The position numbers were made by a program, and so were the translations under genes. Below are positions 35,941 through 46,287 of a stretch of DNA of 64,000 nucleotides, piece by piece. The stretch is from Ceratobasidium sp. AG-K (taxonomy: Eukaryota; Basidiomycota; Agaricomycetes; Cantharellales; Ceratobasidiaceae): NCBI GenBank assembly GCA_037039685.1, contig JAWNGF010000015.1:263001-327000 (forward strand). The letters are read 5' to 3'. How positions within the stretch are numbered: position 1 is the first letter of the stretch; each line of letters starts with the position of its first letter. The notes below the pieces were generated by a model. That model saw nothing but the letters and a program-made list of their open reading frames with translations, was not told the DNA's origin and did not search any database.

Positions 35941-38900
35941 GAGTCCGCCTCGCCTAGACAATGCCATCAAGACCGTCAGAAAGAAAATTTCCGGGGTGCG
36001 AATAGACGCGAGATGGCAGACAGAGTGGCGAAGGGAGCAGCCCGAGAGACGAACTTAGCTAACAACTTTACCCCCAGATACCTAAGGGACCCAATACAGA
36101 TCAACCCCACGGCGGCGAAGCGGACGAGGAAACACTATGGGGTCTCAGGCTACTGAATAACACCAGCAAATGCACTGAACCGAAAATGGCCGCTTTCAGT
36201 AATGAATTACATCATTTTTCAGTCACCTTGCAAATGGTTTACGGTCATCAGTACCATAGAGGGGAAATTTGAATAGGCTGTGGGGCTAATTTGTCCCCCG
36301 AGTCACTCCGGAAGATAACCTTCAGCGCATCGGTCACTGAAAGTGGACACGTCTAGTGATGTAAGCCATGAGTTCTCAGTGCCGACGTGGCTAGAATTCA
36401 GCGCGCTTAGCCTCCACAGTGAAAGAACACATACCAGAGGTAGCGTTGCGGTCGAGGCGAGTTGAGACGAAGCGAACTTGTCCGAAGCCGAGCTGGTCCA
36501 AACTCAGTTGTGTTTTGTAACCGAGGTTGACCCTAGCTCGCTTATTGAGCCGACGGGTTATCAGCAAACGGCAACGCTCGGCGCCTATGCCGTTCAAGCC
36601 CACTTGTATATAGGGGTACGCGGAAACGAGTTTAATAACGCATATACATTCCATAGTATCAATGTAGATTAGAATACCGTCAATCGACGAGCTCTAGGCT
36701 GCCAAAATTCTGGACCATGAAGTCAAGCTCTCCGGCCTTGATGCTCTTCCGCCGATGCCAATAGTGCGAGTGATTGAGCACCTAGAACGACTCCATTGTT
36801 CCTGTGGGGGTTTGGCTAAGCTCAAATCCCACAACGAGTTCAGGTATTGTATTGCCGCCTAACCCGACATCATTGTACCATATTGAGAATCGAATGGAAT
36901 AGTATCGAATGTACACGTCGCCTCTTACTGAATATGGCGCATAGATTGACTATATGCTGACTGATTCTTTCTGTGCTGACCGAGAGTACACGTATGCGTG
37001 TTACTAAGTGTTCTCTAACGTTTCTTCTATGTTCTACGACTACATGTATATAAACCAGACTGCGTACTCGGTATATACATCCTCCAGTTGTTCTATCGCT
37101 TCCGCTTGCCTATTCGCTAAGTTAGCTTTGAGTGCGAGACGTTCTCGGTAATATCTCAATATACCACCAGGCCCAATTGCCAACGCTGCTGTCGAAAGGC
37201 GGTGTAGTCATTGCTCCGAGTGTGGATCTGTATAATGGCAATGGCCCCAAGTCATAAGCATATCATCACAAGAGATTGGATGGGCTGGAGTCAGTCCGGA
37301 CATGCTATTAGCAGCACTTTTAAACCCTGGAAAACGGAGTCGCCAGTTGGTTGAGACATAGTTATATAGGTCGTAGTGAAAAACGAGAAAAAAAGTGGGG
37401 TGTACGTGCAAGAAGTCGAGGGGCATAAGCCCGCCTCTCAGAGTCCTTCTGAGGCGGTTCTTTTGCACCCTTCTCGCGTCTCCCAAGGGCGTTGGCTGGT
37501 ATATGCGCTCATCGCATAGTATCACACATGATTTTATCGTACTAAGGCTGCCTCCCGATGGCTCGGCTCGTTGGAATCCGCATCAATGAGCCTATAGGAG
37601 GTTGGCATAGGAAAAGTGCCAGGCTGAATGCGCGTATCTCATGGCTTTTCGCGAGCCCATGCTTGGATGACGATGTCGAAATAATCATATTTGCAACCTA
37701 TCACAAAGAACAATAAGAAACGCTAATAAACGATTAACTCACTGTCATTTTGCCCGGTTGAGAGGCGGGCCAGTGGCTTACTAATACGAGAGCATTGGAA
37801 CTCGCCGTGTGCATACACTACAGAACGCAAACCTGCGGAGAATCCAGGGGTTACCTGCAGTTCACTGGCAAAATCCGCAGGTTTCCTCTGGATTCGATCG
37901 CAGGTCCACGTGTGCCAGTCCAGGATTCGCTTAGGATCCGCAGGTAACCTGCGAATTTCGCCAACGAACCGCATGTAACCTGTGGTTTTGACCTACGGTT
38001 TTTCCGCAGGTTTGGGTTCCATAGTGGTATGACGCCCTCCGGGTGAGGGACCAGCAGCTCGCCGGTGCATCTTTCCCTTAATGTCGAGGTGTGTCCCTGA
38101 GCTGGCGAAGCCCAAATCTCGAGGCGATAAGAGTCCTACTCGTTCAAACTCGCCTCGGCCGCAACGCTACTCCAAAGCCCTCCCTCAGCCAGCCCCTTTT
38201 TGCTGATGTGGGTTGGGCCCGAATGGCCAGGATTCACAATCGAATCGATAGTATGCCTGGCCCCTAGCTTTTGACAATCTCTTAGCACCGGTGATGCCTA
38301 AATTTTGACCACATACGGTAAAATTACCATGAGACTACTATAACTACCACTGGGGTACGCGGTTGCAAGGCAGCTGCAATGCTTATCTCATCTTGGCGCT
38401 TCACATGACTCGCTCAGGGTCATCACTTTCTAGCCAGCACGGTCCGTGAGTCACTCGAACCTATTTTCCGGCCGTCATTGCTACTGATATACCCGCACGC
38501 CAAATACTCTAATTATGCCACACCTGAAGAGTCACTATAGTAGGTATGTAGACCTGAGTGTGTCCGAAATCCCCTCGCCCAACCTCTTGAGCACCTGCAA
38601 ACGCATATCGGGAAAGTCACCTGTCCCATCAGACGCCAATTTATAACTGGACTCTAGCGTCGCGAATGACTAAAGTGCTTGGTGGAATACCCTAGCTTGT
38701 CCAAATTAATGATTGCCAACAACACGGATCAAATTCCGGCGGACTCGGGAACACGTGACTACCTCAGAGTTGGTATATGCACCGTGAGTCATACCGTAGA
38801 CTACAAAACAACATGAAACCCTTCAGAAGACGAGAATCAACGTGATAGAATTGATACCCGTGAGCCTTGGCGTCACCGCTTACTCCTTTGCCTGCCGAGG

Positions 38901-39120
38901 ACCACTTCGGGCAACTCGGCCCGCGTCGCTTGTCCAACCACGACCCGGATCCATACATCATGCGATATACTCAATTATGACTACGCGCTGGCTAGATGCT
39001 AAGGAAGTTAAAATGTTCGCATCATCTCGCTTGCGACTGGCTGTATCTCCACGACGCAAGCTCGGCCTGCGACGGACTCACCGCCTGAAGCGTTTGTTCA
39101 AGGTCCATAACGAGTGAGTG
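35941..39120. other. Long gene-poor region
   Basis: Only short open frames (for example 35893-36156, 37208-37525, 38842-39117) without recognisable motifs. A TATATAAACC box near 37047 could belong to an LTR, but I could not find its borders. A cluster of ACCTGCGG words lies at 37830-38015, annotated separately. Confidence 0.5.
37830..38015. repeat. Cluster of ACCTGCGG / CCGCAGGT words
   Basis: About eight copies of ACCTGC(GG) or its complement in 185 bp, some abutting as palindromes (CGCAGGTAACCTGCG near 37939). No coding frame. Confidence 0.7.
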
Positions 39121-39123
39121 GCA

Positions 39124-39131
39124 TATAAATA
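39124..39131 (+). promoter_or_regulatory. TATA box of the CAP gene
   Basis: TATAAATA, 87 bp before the ATG at 39218, followed by a C/A/T-rich leader with repeated CAACACTC words typical of a strongly expressed fungal gene. Confidence 0.6.
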
Positions 39132-39217
39132 CGAGGACAGAACGGACGAGTTCAGCATCAAACACAACTACTCAACACTCTCAAAGCAACTCACCTCTTA
39201 CCAACCAATCTTCAACA

Positions 39218-40103
39218 ATGGTTCACTTCACTGCTTCCGCTCTCGTTCTCGTCGCTGCCGCCAGCTCCGTCTCGGCCCACTGGCGCGAGAACGGCCCCAC
39301 CGCCGACATCCACATGACCGGATCGCATCTCGGCCTCAACACCACCGCCATTGCCGCTCGCGACCTTTCTGCTCGCGCCGTCTGGCTCCAACAAGAGTAC
39401 ATCACCGCGCACAACAACGAGCGCGCCAAGCATGGTGCCAAGGCGCTCGTTTGGGATGATGGTCTGAGCGCATCTGCTCAGGCATGGGCTAACCAATGCA
39501 AGTTTGAGGTAAATATCCAGTCGTAGTCATATCGGCCAGCATTATTATGTTGTTGTTGTTTTGAATCCAGCACAGCCAAGCTGGACAGAACTTGGCTGCT
39601 GGCACCGGCGGCCCTACCCCGGCTACCGCCGTCGGCTGGTGGAACGCCGAGTCTAGTATGTCTATTCCATATCAACCGGTATTTCCTATAATAAACTAAC
39701 TTTTGCGCAGAGGACTACAACCCTAGCAGCCCCCAATACTCTCACTGGACCCAGGTTGTCTGGAAGAGCACCACCAAGTTTGGCTGCGCCCACAAGGCTT
39801 GCGCTGCTGGAACAATCTTCCCTGCGAGCTATGTGAGTTTTGGTTGTATAATCGATGAAACCCATAAACTGACTATTTCATTCTCAGGGCGTAAGTTTAA
39901 TCCGTTTTCGAGACAACTTCAATGAGTCTCGGGGTCTAGTTTGACTTTACTAACGAAACCCGCATTTGCAGGTTGCCAACTACTTCGTCTGCCACTACAG
40001 CCCCTACGGCAACGTCATCGGTCAGTTCCCGTAAGTCATAGAGATTTAGTTCGCATGATCGCCAATCTGATCACATTGCTCTAGCCAAAACGTCCAGAAG
40101 TAA
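39218..40103 (+). CDS. Secreted CAP-domain (PR-1/SCP-like) protein
   Basis: 192 residues over exons 39218-39508, 39571-39655, 39711-39832, 39898-39900, 39972-40030 and 40085-40103. Signal peptide ALVLVAAASSVSA (cleavage after about residue 20). The CAP fold shows HNNERAKHG, LVWDDGLSASAQAWA, the second CAP motif YSHWTQVVWKST, GCAHKAC and the last motif FVCHYSPYGNVIGQ. Active-site-type residues are visible: His in YITAHNNER and in YSHWTQ, and a Glu beside KDYNPSS. Fungal PR-1-like proteins bind sterols or fatty acids and are often secreted during host contact (family knowledge). The intergenic distance and the TATA box suggest a stand-alone gene. The 3-nt exon GGC is supported by its own AG and GTAAGT but is frame-neutral, so it may be skipped. 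Confidence 0.93.
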
Positions 40104-40609
40104 GGCGGAATATTAGATTGTATGCTACTACCTGTACTGGATAATATTCGACATACACAATAGATTTTTCTCACATCTTTATCGCGCTGTGATCCGGATC
40201 TTTCCAATGCCATTCAACCACCAGAAAGGTACTATTTTCACCTGCTGTTCCCTCCAGACGGAGCTATCTACCATAACCTAAAGCCCCTGCTGTGTCATAT
40301 CGAGCATGCAAGGGGTTGGCACTTCAGACGGGTTCGCTTGCGTACACCAAAAATCTGGATCCAAGGCGGCGCGCATATACCGATCAATTTCGACTCATCG
40401 AAATTATTGGCTGCTGACTACCCCCTCGATCCATTGTTTGGCCCTTTCTATGACCACAGGTTGTAGCATAAGGATACAAATGCCGCTCAGTTACGGGCAA
40501 TAATTGTAACCATGATAATATTATCTAGGCGTGGGTGCTACGATATGCAACAGATAATATGAGTAGGGTACAATAATGACAAAAGGAGGGTGTGGCATGT
40601 GAGCCCAAA
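40104..40609. other. Intergenic
   Basis: 3' UTR of the CAP gene and the end region of the convergent F-box gene. Nothing else is seen. Confidence 0.5.
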
Positions 40610-43352
40610 CTAAATGGTATCATGGGAAAAGTCCCAGTGCTCCGCCCACTCTCTTCCGTACACGAGGAAGTGGTGATCGTTACTAGCGAGTTCGTAGCGA
40701 GTATCTTTGACGACGGAATGTAAGTTGTGCCTGTGAATAACCGAAAATATGAGTTTCCAAGTTGCAGGGGCAAGGTGAATGGCTTACACCTCTCGCTGAT
40801 GCACGACCATTGCCTCCATTCGATCGGCAAGAAACATTTACGAATGGCTCCTGCATGGAAGGCAAGCCAGAAATCCATCAGGGCTTAATTGGGGTGCTTT
40901 TAGTGCCCCTAACTCCTCAGGAGTAATAAGTTGGGCCAGCGGGTGCTCGACCTGGGATGGATGCAGATCGTGGGCTTTGAGATACGGGAAAATATGGTGG
41001 GTTTTGAAGCGAGGGGTGTTAGAGGATGTCATTCTCCAGCTTTTTAGTTCGTCAGAGTAGTGCTCCAACTGCCGATGACATTCAGCGTTGGGCTTCACAA
41101 AACGTCATGGCTACTCACAATCTCGTCCCAGTTCATTGCCTCTGTTAAATAGCACCTCCTACAGAAAAACGTTCTTCCATCAACGCTAGGTCTATGTATG
41201 CGGCGTCTGGCATCCCGAGTGCCTGTAGGAGAGCACGAGACAGCGATTGGCCTTCAAGGTGGCAATGATACCGCTCTGGTGAAATTTCCTTGGTCTTGCC
41301 TTGAACAATATCCATAAATAAGCGGCGCTAGTGGGTTCGAGGGGAGGGGTACCTTGAGCCTCGGGAGATCCGGGAGGCGCGCGGCTAAAAACCGAGTCGG
41401 CGCGAAGGAGCGACCTTGCATGTGCGCTCAAATCGCATGTGGTCTCCACCCTTTCGTTGATCTGAAGTGAATCATATGAATACGGAAGTGATACGCCAAG
41501 TTTGGGAATGTTTACCTCCAGTCGATCCGATATTGGGATTGATATGTCCTCCTCGGTGCTGCTTCTCCCGTTGACCAGTCGCTCGAAATGTTCCAGTTCG
41601 ATCTTCTCTCTCCATTCTACAACTCGGAGGGCCGTATTATCCGAATTGTCAACCCAAAAATCATGGCGCTCCTCCGGTGACATGTCGATGTGGAGACAGC
41701 CTTCTAGCCAAGGCCACAATAGGATGGCGGAGGCGTCTGGGGGGCGTAAGGCCAAACAAAACAGGCACCGAAGCGGCGAAAACACAGGACGGTCAGAGTA
41801 TAGACGAGACGTAGCACCTCATGTAAAAGCCTGAGCAAGAAAAAGGAAAAAGGGAAAAAGGAAAACCATAGAACACTGGCGAAAGCCAGGGGGAGAACGA
41901 GAAGTGCACGGGGTGCCTAAAAAAGAAGAGAGAAGATAAAGTAAGAGAGCTCGGATTGTGTTGATTGACAAGTGTATGGTAGCTGCTAAACCGATTGACC
42001 GCTCGTCTGAACTGACGGTCTTGTAGTTCATTTTCCTGGGCGAGTAATCGGTTGGGTTCGAGCAATGGTACGAGTTTCGAATATAACTTGTCCCAGACTG
42101 TAGCCAGTTAGTTCCATCAACGGGTAAATGGATCGGAGCATGAAACCCAGTTCGATCCGTGAGCTGCTGAGGTTTGGATACCAGAGACCGCCATTGTGAG
42201 TTATAGGGCCAAGAGAACGTGTAGTCCAACTCTGACCAACCAAGAGTATTGAGGCGCGAATAAATACTATCCAAGGTCATTTAATCCCCTACTAATGGGC
42301 TAATAATTGGCAAGCTTAGTCAAGCGTCTTCTCATGGTCGTACATAATTCGTACCCACGAGCAACCACAACGTACCCCCAAAATTTCTGCAACTTCTTAG
42401 CGAACCAAGTTATGTTAGTCTGGCGTTCAAAAAAGGATTTGAAAAAAAAATGAAAAAAAAACTCACATCTCGACGCAAACACATTTCTTTCGATTGCTTG
42501 GCCTGCCAAAAATAACGACCCTACTTGTCTACCTTGTCGAGCGTATGGTATGTGATGAATTCTTCCTAGTTCTGCCCGAAGGCAGTAGCTTAGTTTACCA
42601 CGGCCATGCTCGCGTCTTCTACCACCCTGATTGTTCAAACGAATAACTAGAGACTAGTGAAATAAGTGAACGTTGGACCTGAATTAGACGGCGAACGCTT
42701 CGTTTTACAGATCGGATCGTAATCTCTCCTGGTCTCCGGCGCGCACCGATCGATTTCTGCTAACCTAAGGTTGGTCACGATTGGGCAATACGAATACCTG
42801 CAACTGAGTTACTTACTCGGTTTCTCGGCATCTTGGGCATAATCGCACCAGAAGATCGGGATCGACATCGGTCAGTGTGTGTTCTCTGCAACAGTAACGT
42901 AAAAGTGCGATTAACATGGCTACTGCTAGGCTTGAAGAAGCAAAGTAATCAACTCACGGAGCAGTCCTTTGTAAACCTTCTCATCAGAAAGCTACGAAGA
43001 TACTCGCAGGTACGGGAGATATGCATTGGGTCTGCTGGAAGAACGTGGTGCACTATCCTACAGCGCACCAGGTTCATGGGACGAAAAATACCAAACGTGG
43101 CGCGGCGAACTCACCTCGACAAACGCATCAACAGGCATCTTAACGAGGGCGACTTGATTCGCAATACCTGCGCTTGCTGGGTGCGCTTTACCGACGCGCG
43201 GGCGTTTGAGTCGCGATGGGGGTTGAGACAGCTCCTCGGGTGGATGCTTTGAGCATCTGACCGCCTTATCCGAAGTAGGCCGACTACAAAGGTTAGCGCT
43301 GTGATACACGCAGGAGATAATTGACTCACGCGCTACTTCTAGTGGTGACCAT
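40610..43352 (-). pseudogene. F-box protein family A, copy at 40.6-43.4 kb, disabled
   Basis: Exon 1 (43352-43330) encodes MVTTRSS and ends in GTGAGT; exon 2 carries RLKRPRVGKAHP and the F-box start KMPVDAFVE. The next exon (VLPADPMHISRTCEYLRSF) has lost about 30 residues compared with the copy at 16 kb and appears to be joined one base out of phase. Later parts: DPDLLVRLCPRCRE, SYCLRAELGRIHH, LEPNRLLAQENELQ, LLWPWLEG, LLRADSVFSRAPP, LEHYSDELKSWRM, CLPCRSHS, then an in-frame TAA at 40838-40840 where relatives have Arg (CKNYSRTY), followed by the conserved MEAMVVHQRE. The last exon ends WAEHWDFSHDTI at 40610. Deletion plus nonsense mark it as a pseudogene. Confidence 0.75.
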
Positions 43353-43867
43353 TATAAAGGCGCGATGGTCCAGGCTCGAACCCCGTGATGGTGGTTCCAG
43401 TTGCGATGTTCATTTGACCCATTCCTGCAAGCGCGTAGTGCTAAACTGGCTCAGGATACACTTGTCACTTAATTTATGACTTGCTCGAACTTTGGTAATA
43501 ATAAAGGGTGGATAACTGAATATACGACGGAGTAGGAATCACATGGTTCGAGATACGGTGAGGTATTGAAATTGTGGGAATAACTGGGAGACTGGTGGCG
43601 GGCTCAAGACGGCATGATAAATTTGGGTGCACTCCCACTCGGAGCCAAATGGACGTGAGCACAGTTAGGCGTAGCTGTAACGCACAAGCATTCTAGTCTG
43701 AACGCATGCGGTGGGATACGTCGTCGCAGTCGTAGAACCAAGGGACCTTCTTCGTCTAGCACCGTCAATGACTAATGGAGTTTGGAACCCGTGCTTGTCG
43801 CGTCTAAAGTAGACCTGAGAAAAATGATTGAGTTATTTGAGATTTTAAGTGTTGTGCGGGCACTTAC

Positions 43868-43890
43868 ATGCCACTTCTTGTGGTGACTAT
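43868..43890 (-). pseudogene. Relic first exon of a family-A F-box gene
   Basis: 23 nt identical in layout to the first exons at 43330-43352, 49029-49051 and 52335-52357, coding V-T-T-R-S-G and followed by GTAAGT, but the start ATG has become ATA. It sits exactly where the family-A partner of the family-B gene at 44066 should start. Confidence 0.7.
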
Positions 43891-44065
43891 TCCATAAATC
43901 TGAGACGCACCAGGGGGATGACGGTTGAGCGATAGGATCGCCTTGCACGTGATCGGTTGTCCCCGAGCGTTACGTGATCTTTCAGGGAAGGACCCTTACG
44001 CCTCAGCTGGACGTCAACATAAAACCTCGACAGCCCTTCTTTGTACCTGTAATCATCGAAACTAG
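43891..44065. promoter_or_regulatory. Bidirectional promoter, F-box pair 1
   Basis: Contains CACGTGATCGGTT (43946-43958) and, after exactly 10 nt, GTTACGT (43969-43975). The same two words with the same 10-nt spacing occur at 52409-52438 between the second A/B pair. CACGTG is the E-box recognised by bHLH factors. Confidence 0.65.
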
Positions 44066-45699
44066 ATGGCTACTGGTTGCTCCGTGCATTTGCCTGATGA
44101 GAATTGGTTCGGCGTGCTCGCACATCTGTCCTTACATGACCTTACATCCGTGTCACGAATCTCGAAGAACTGGCAGGCTATGGCATTCCCTTATCTGTAT
44201 CACACTGTTTGTTTGACCGTCACCCCTCATCTTGAAGCAATTGTCGAGCGCATCGAATCAGACATGGGTGGACCGTTGTCGCTTCGGAGTCACATTCGAG
44301 GGCTTATCTTCGACGAGTGTCAACGGAAAGTTATAACTGCCGGCGCAAAACGGCATCTCAAGAATATCGACTGTCTCTTGGACACGGTCCCCAAATTACC
44401 AATGTTGAGGCACTTTTCTTGGGAGATGAACTTCTTCCCCGAGAATACGAAACTGATCAGTACCTTGCAAGCCGCAAACCTAAAGTCTGTTGATTGGTAT
44501 GTTCGGGACGGGTACATAGTCCTGAGTGAGCGTCCTAGTAAGCTTAGATATGAACTCTCTAGTTCGGCGTATGCTTACCATCCCCTCCAGAGGACTTTCT
44601 CAAGTGAGACGCCGTCTGCTCATTCAAGCTATCTAAATCTGAATGCATACAGCTTGCTGAATTTCAAGGGTTTAACTCATTTCTCTTTACGGGTCAGCCA
44701 CATACGTAAGTCAGCCTGAGCCAGCCCCTTGCCACTATTATCAGCTAATTTCCCGGTCAGCTCTTGATTTTGAAACGGATTTCATGATCCCGATTGCCTC
44801 TTGTCTGATTGCATTACCCGATCTCGAGTCTCTCACCCTCGACTTTATCAACCAAGATGACCCCGGGACGAACTGGTCTCTCGATATTTTTATCGATGTA
44901 CTCGCAGGATTTGATTTTCCATGCTTGCGTATCTTCCGTACCGTAGGGACCTCCAACCCAAACTGGGATAATTTTTTTGGATTATCAGCATCCAGCCCGC
45001 TTGCTGCGTTCCTCGCTCGTCACCCAAAGCTACACACGATTGCCCTTGGATGGACATTAGACCTTGAAAATTCCTGCGAGGATCCACAACGATTTGCGAG
45101 GCTTTTCCCTTCGCTCAAGCATCTCGAGGCTCCACCGATAATGTGCGAAGCTATCCTGTCCTCGGATTTGGCCGCTCAACTCGAGAGCATCACCGTATTC
45201 CACGAGGCATACTATGAGACTTCCTCTCATTTGAATAGAATGACAGAAACTGTTCGACCATTGCCAAAGCTTCGAAAACTGGCGTTCAAAGCGAATCACG
45301 ATGGTCTAGTCGAAGTGACACCTCTAAAGATACTCTTACAGGCGGCTCCGAGTCTTATGGAGCTGAAGGTCGAGTCGTGCTTAGACAATTCCGATTCTGT
45401 AAGCGGTTCAGTTGAACGCCCAGATGTGCGGCTGATCTCAACCCTAGGCCCAAATTCTCGAGCTCCTGGGGTTGGGTCCTAACCTGACCGTGCTCAGTCT
45501 CTCGTTTGACACCTACTACTGGCTTGGCCAATCACTTGGTATCTCAACCCTAAAGGAGTACGTTCCAACGCTGATTGAGGTATGCCCAATGCTTCGGTGC
45601 GTTAGCAGTACATCAACTTCGTCTGTGGACGAATGCCAGTGCTGGGGTATTGAACAAGGAAGTAGTGGCATAAGACTGTTCCAATCTACCACCTATTGA
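44066..45699 (+). CDS. F-box/LRR-like protein, family B, copy 1 (intact)
   Basis: 475 residues from exons 44066-44537, 44591-44603, 44653-44705, 44761-45398 and 45448-45699; total length divides by three. The F-box starts at residue 9 (LPDENWFGVLAHLSLHDL...VSRISKNWQAMAFPYLYHTV). The rest has leucine-rich, LRR-like spacing: LPMLRHFSWEMNFF, LESLTLDF, FPCLRIFRTVGTSNPNWDNFF, FLARHPKLHTIALGW, FPSLKHLEAPP, LPKLRKLAFKA and LLQAAPSLMELKV. As an SCF component it would bring an unknown substrate to ubiquitination (inference from the F-box). Exon 2 is only 13 nt. It is divergently placed to a family-A exon relic at 43868. Confidence 0.85.
44591..44603 (+). other. 13-nt microexon, family B copy 1
   Basis: AGGACTTTCTCAA between CCAG and GTGAGA. 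It supplies K-D-F-L between exon 1 (phase 1) and LLNFKGLTHFSL. The same exon of equal length exists in the two paralogues. Confidence 0.8.
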
Positions 45700-46287
45700 G
45701 GTATGATCACTACTGAGACTGGATGGGTAAATAGTCGTTATTTGAGCTTCCCCTTGTTGTTCCATCGGTTATCAGCTCATTTTCGTCCTTTTTGGTGGTG
45801 GAAAACATGGCCATCGATTGCTGTACAATTCTACCACGGTGGCTGATCAACATTGTTTTTTTTGCACCCTTGGCGATCGGGAATTAATTCACTACGGTGT
45901 ATTAAGACATGTGCCGATTGCCTCGTAGCGTCATAGCGTGGCGCTTCACCCCCGTGCGACCCACGCCAGACTCGTGAGAAAGCTCAAGGGGGGAACACAA
46001 AAGAAATAGAGAAAGATTCTAGTCCAACGAAGCGCATATACAAGCGTTTGCTCAATTGTGTGTTAAGACACTCCTAGTAGATTATTTTTCTGACACCAAA
46101 TATTCTAAGGAGCGATCAATGGCTAACACTCCGAGCGAACTCGGAAGTGCATTTACTGCTCTCCTAGCTCAAAGGTGGCGATGCTAGCGCACCTTAGCTA
46201 CTTGGGAAATGATATACGATTGGAGGAAAAATTATACAGAAGCCTAGGAACTAAAATGGCTAATAGAACTGAAATAACACAATAAGG
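45700..46287. other. Intergenic, convergent
   Basis: 3' regions of the family-B gene and of the next family-A gene. No gene is seen. Confidence 0.5.

Noticed and set aside
36950..37170. Possible second solo LTR (TATATAAACC box, CT-rich leader)
   Set aside because: I could not find TG...CA borders with a target duplication as at 1085-1540.
39212..39496. Minus-strand open frames opposite the CAP gene first exon
   Set aside because: Mirror frames caused by the strong GC3 bias of the CAP exon. The plus strand has a signal peptide, introns and family motifs.
43330..43400. B-box-like GGTTCGAGCC (minus) suggesting a tRNA
   Set aside because: No A-box or cloverleaf. The stretch is the 5' flank of a family-A first exon.
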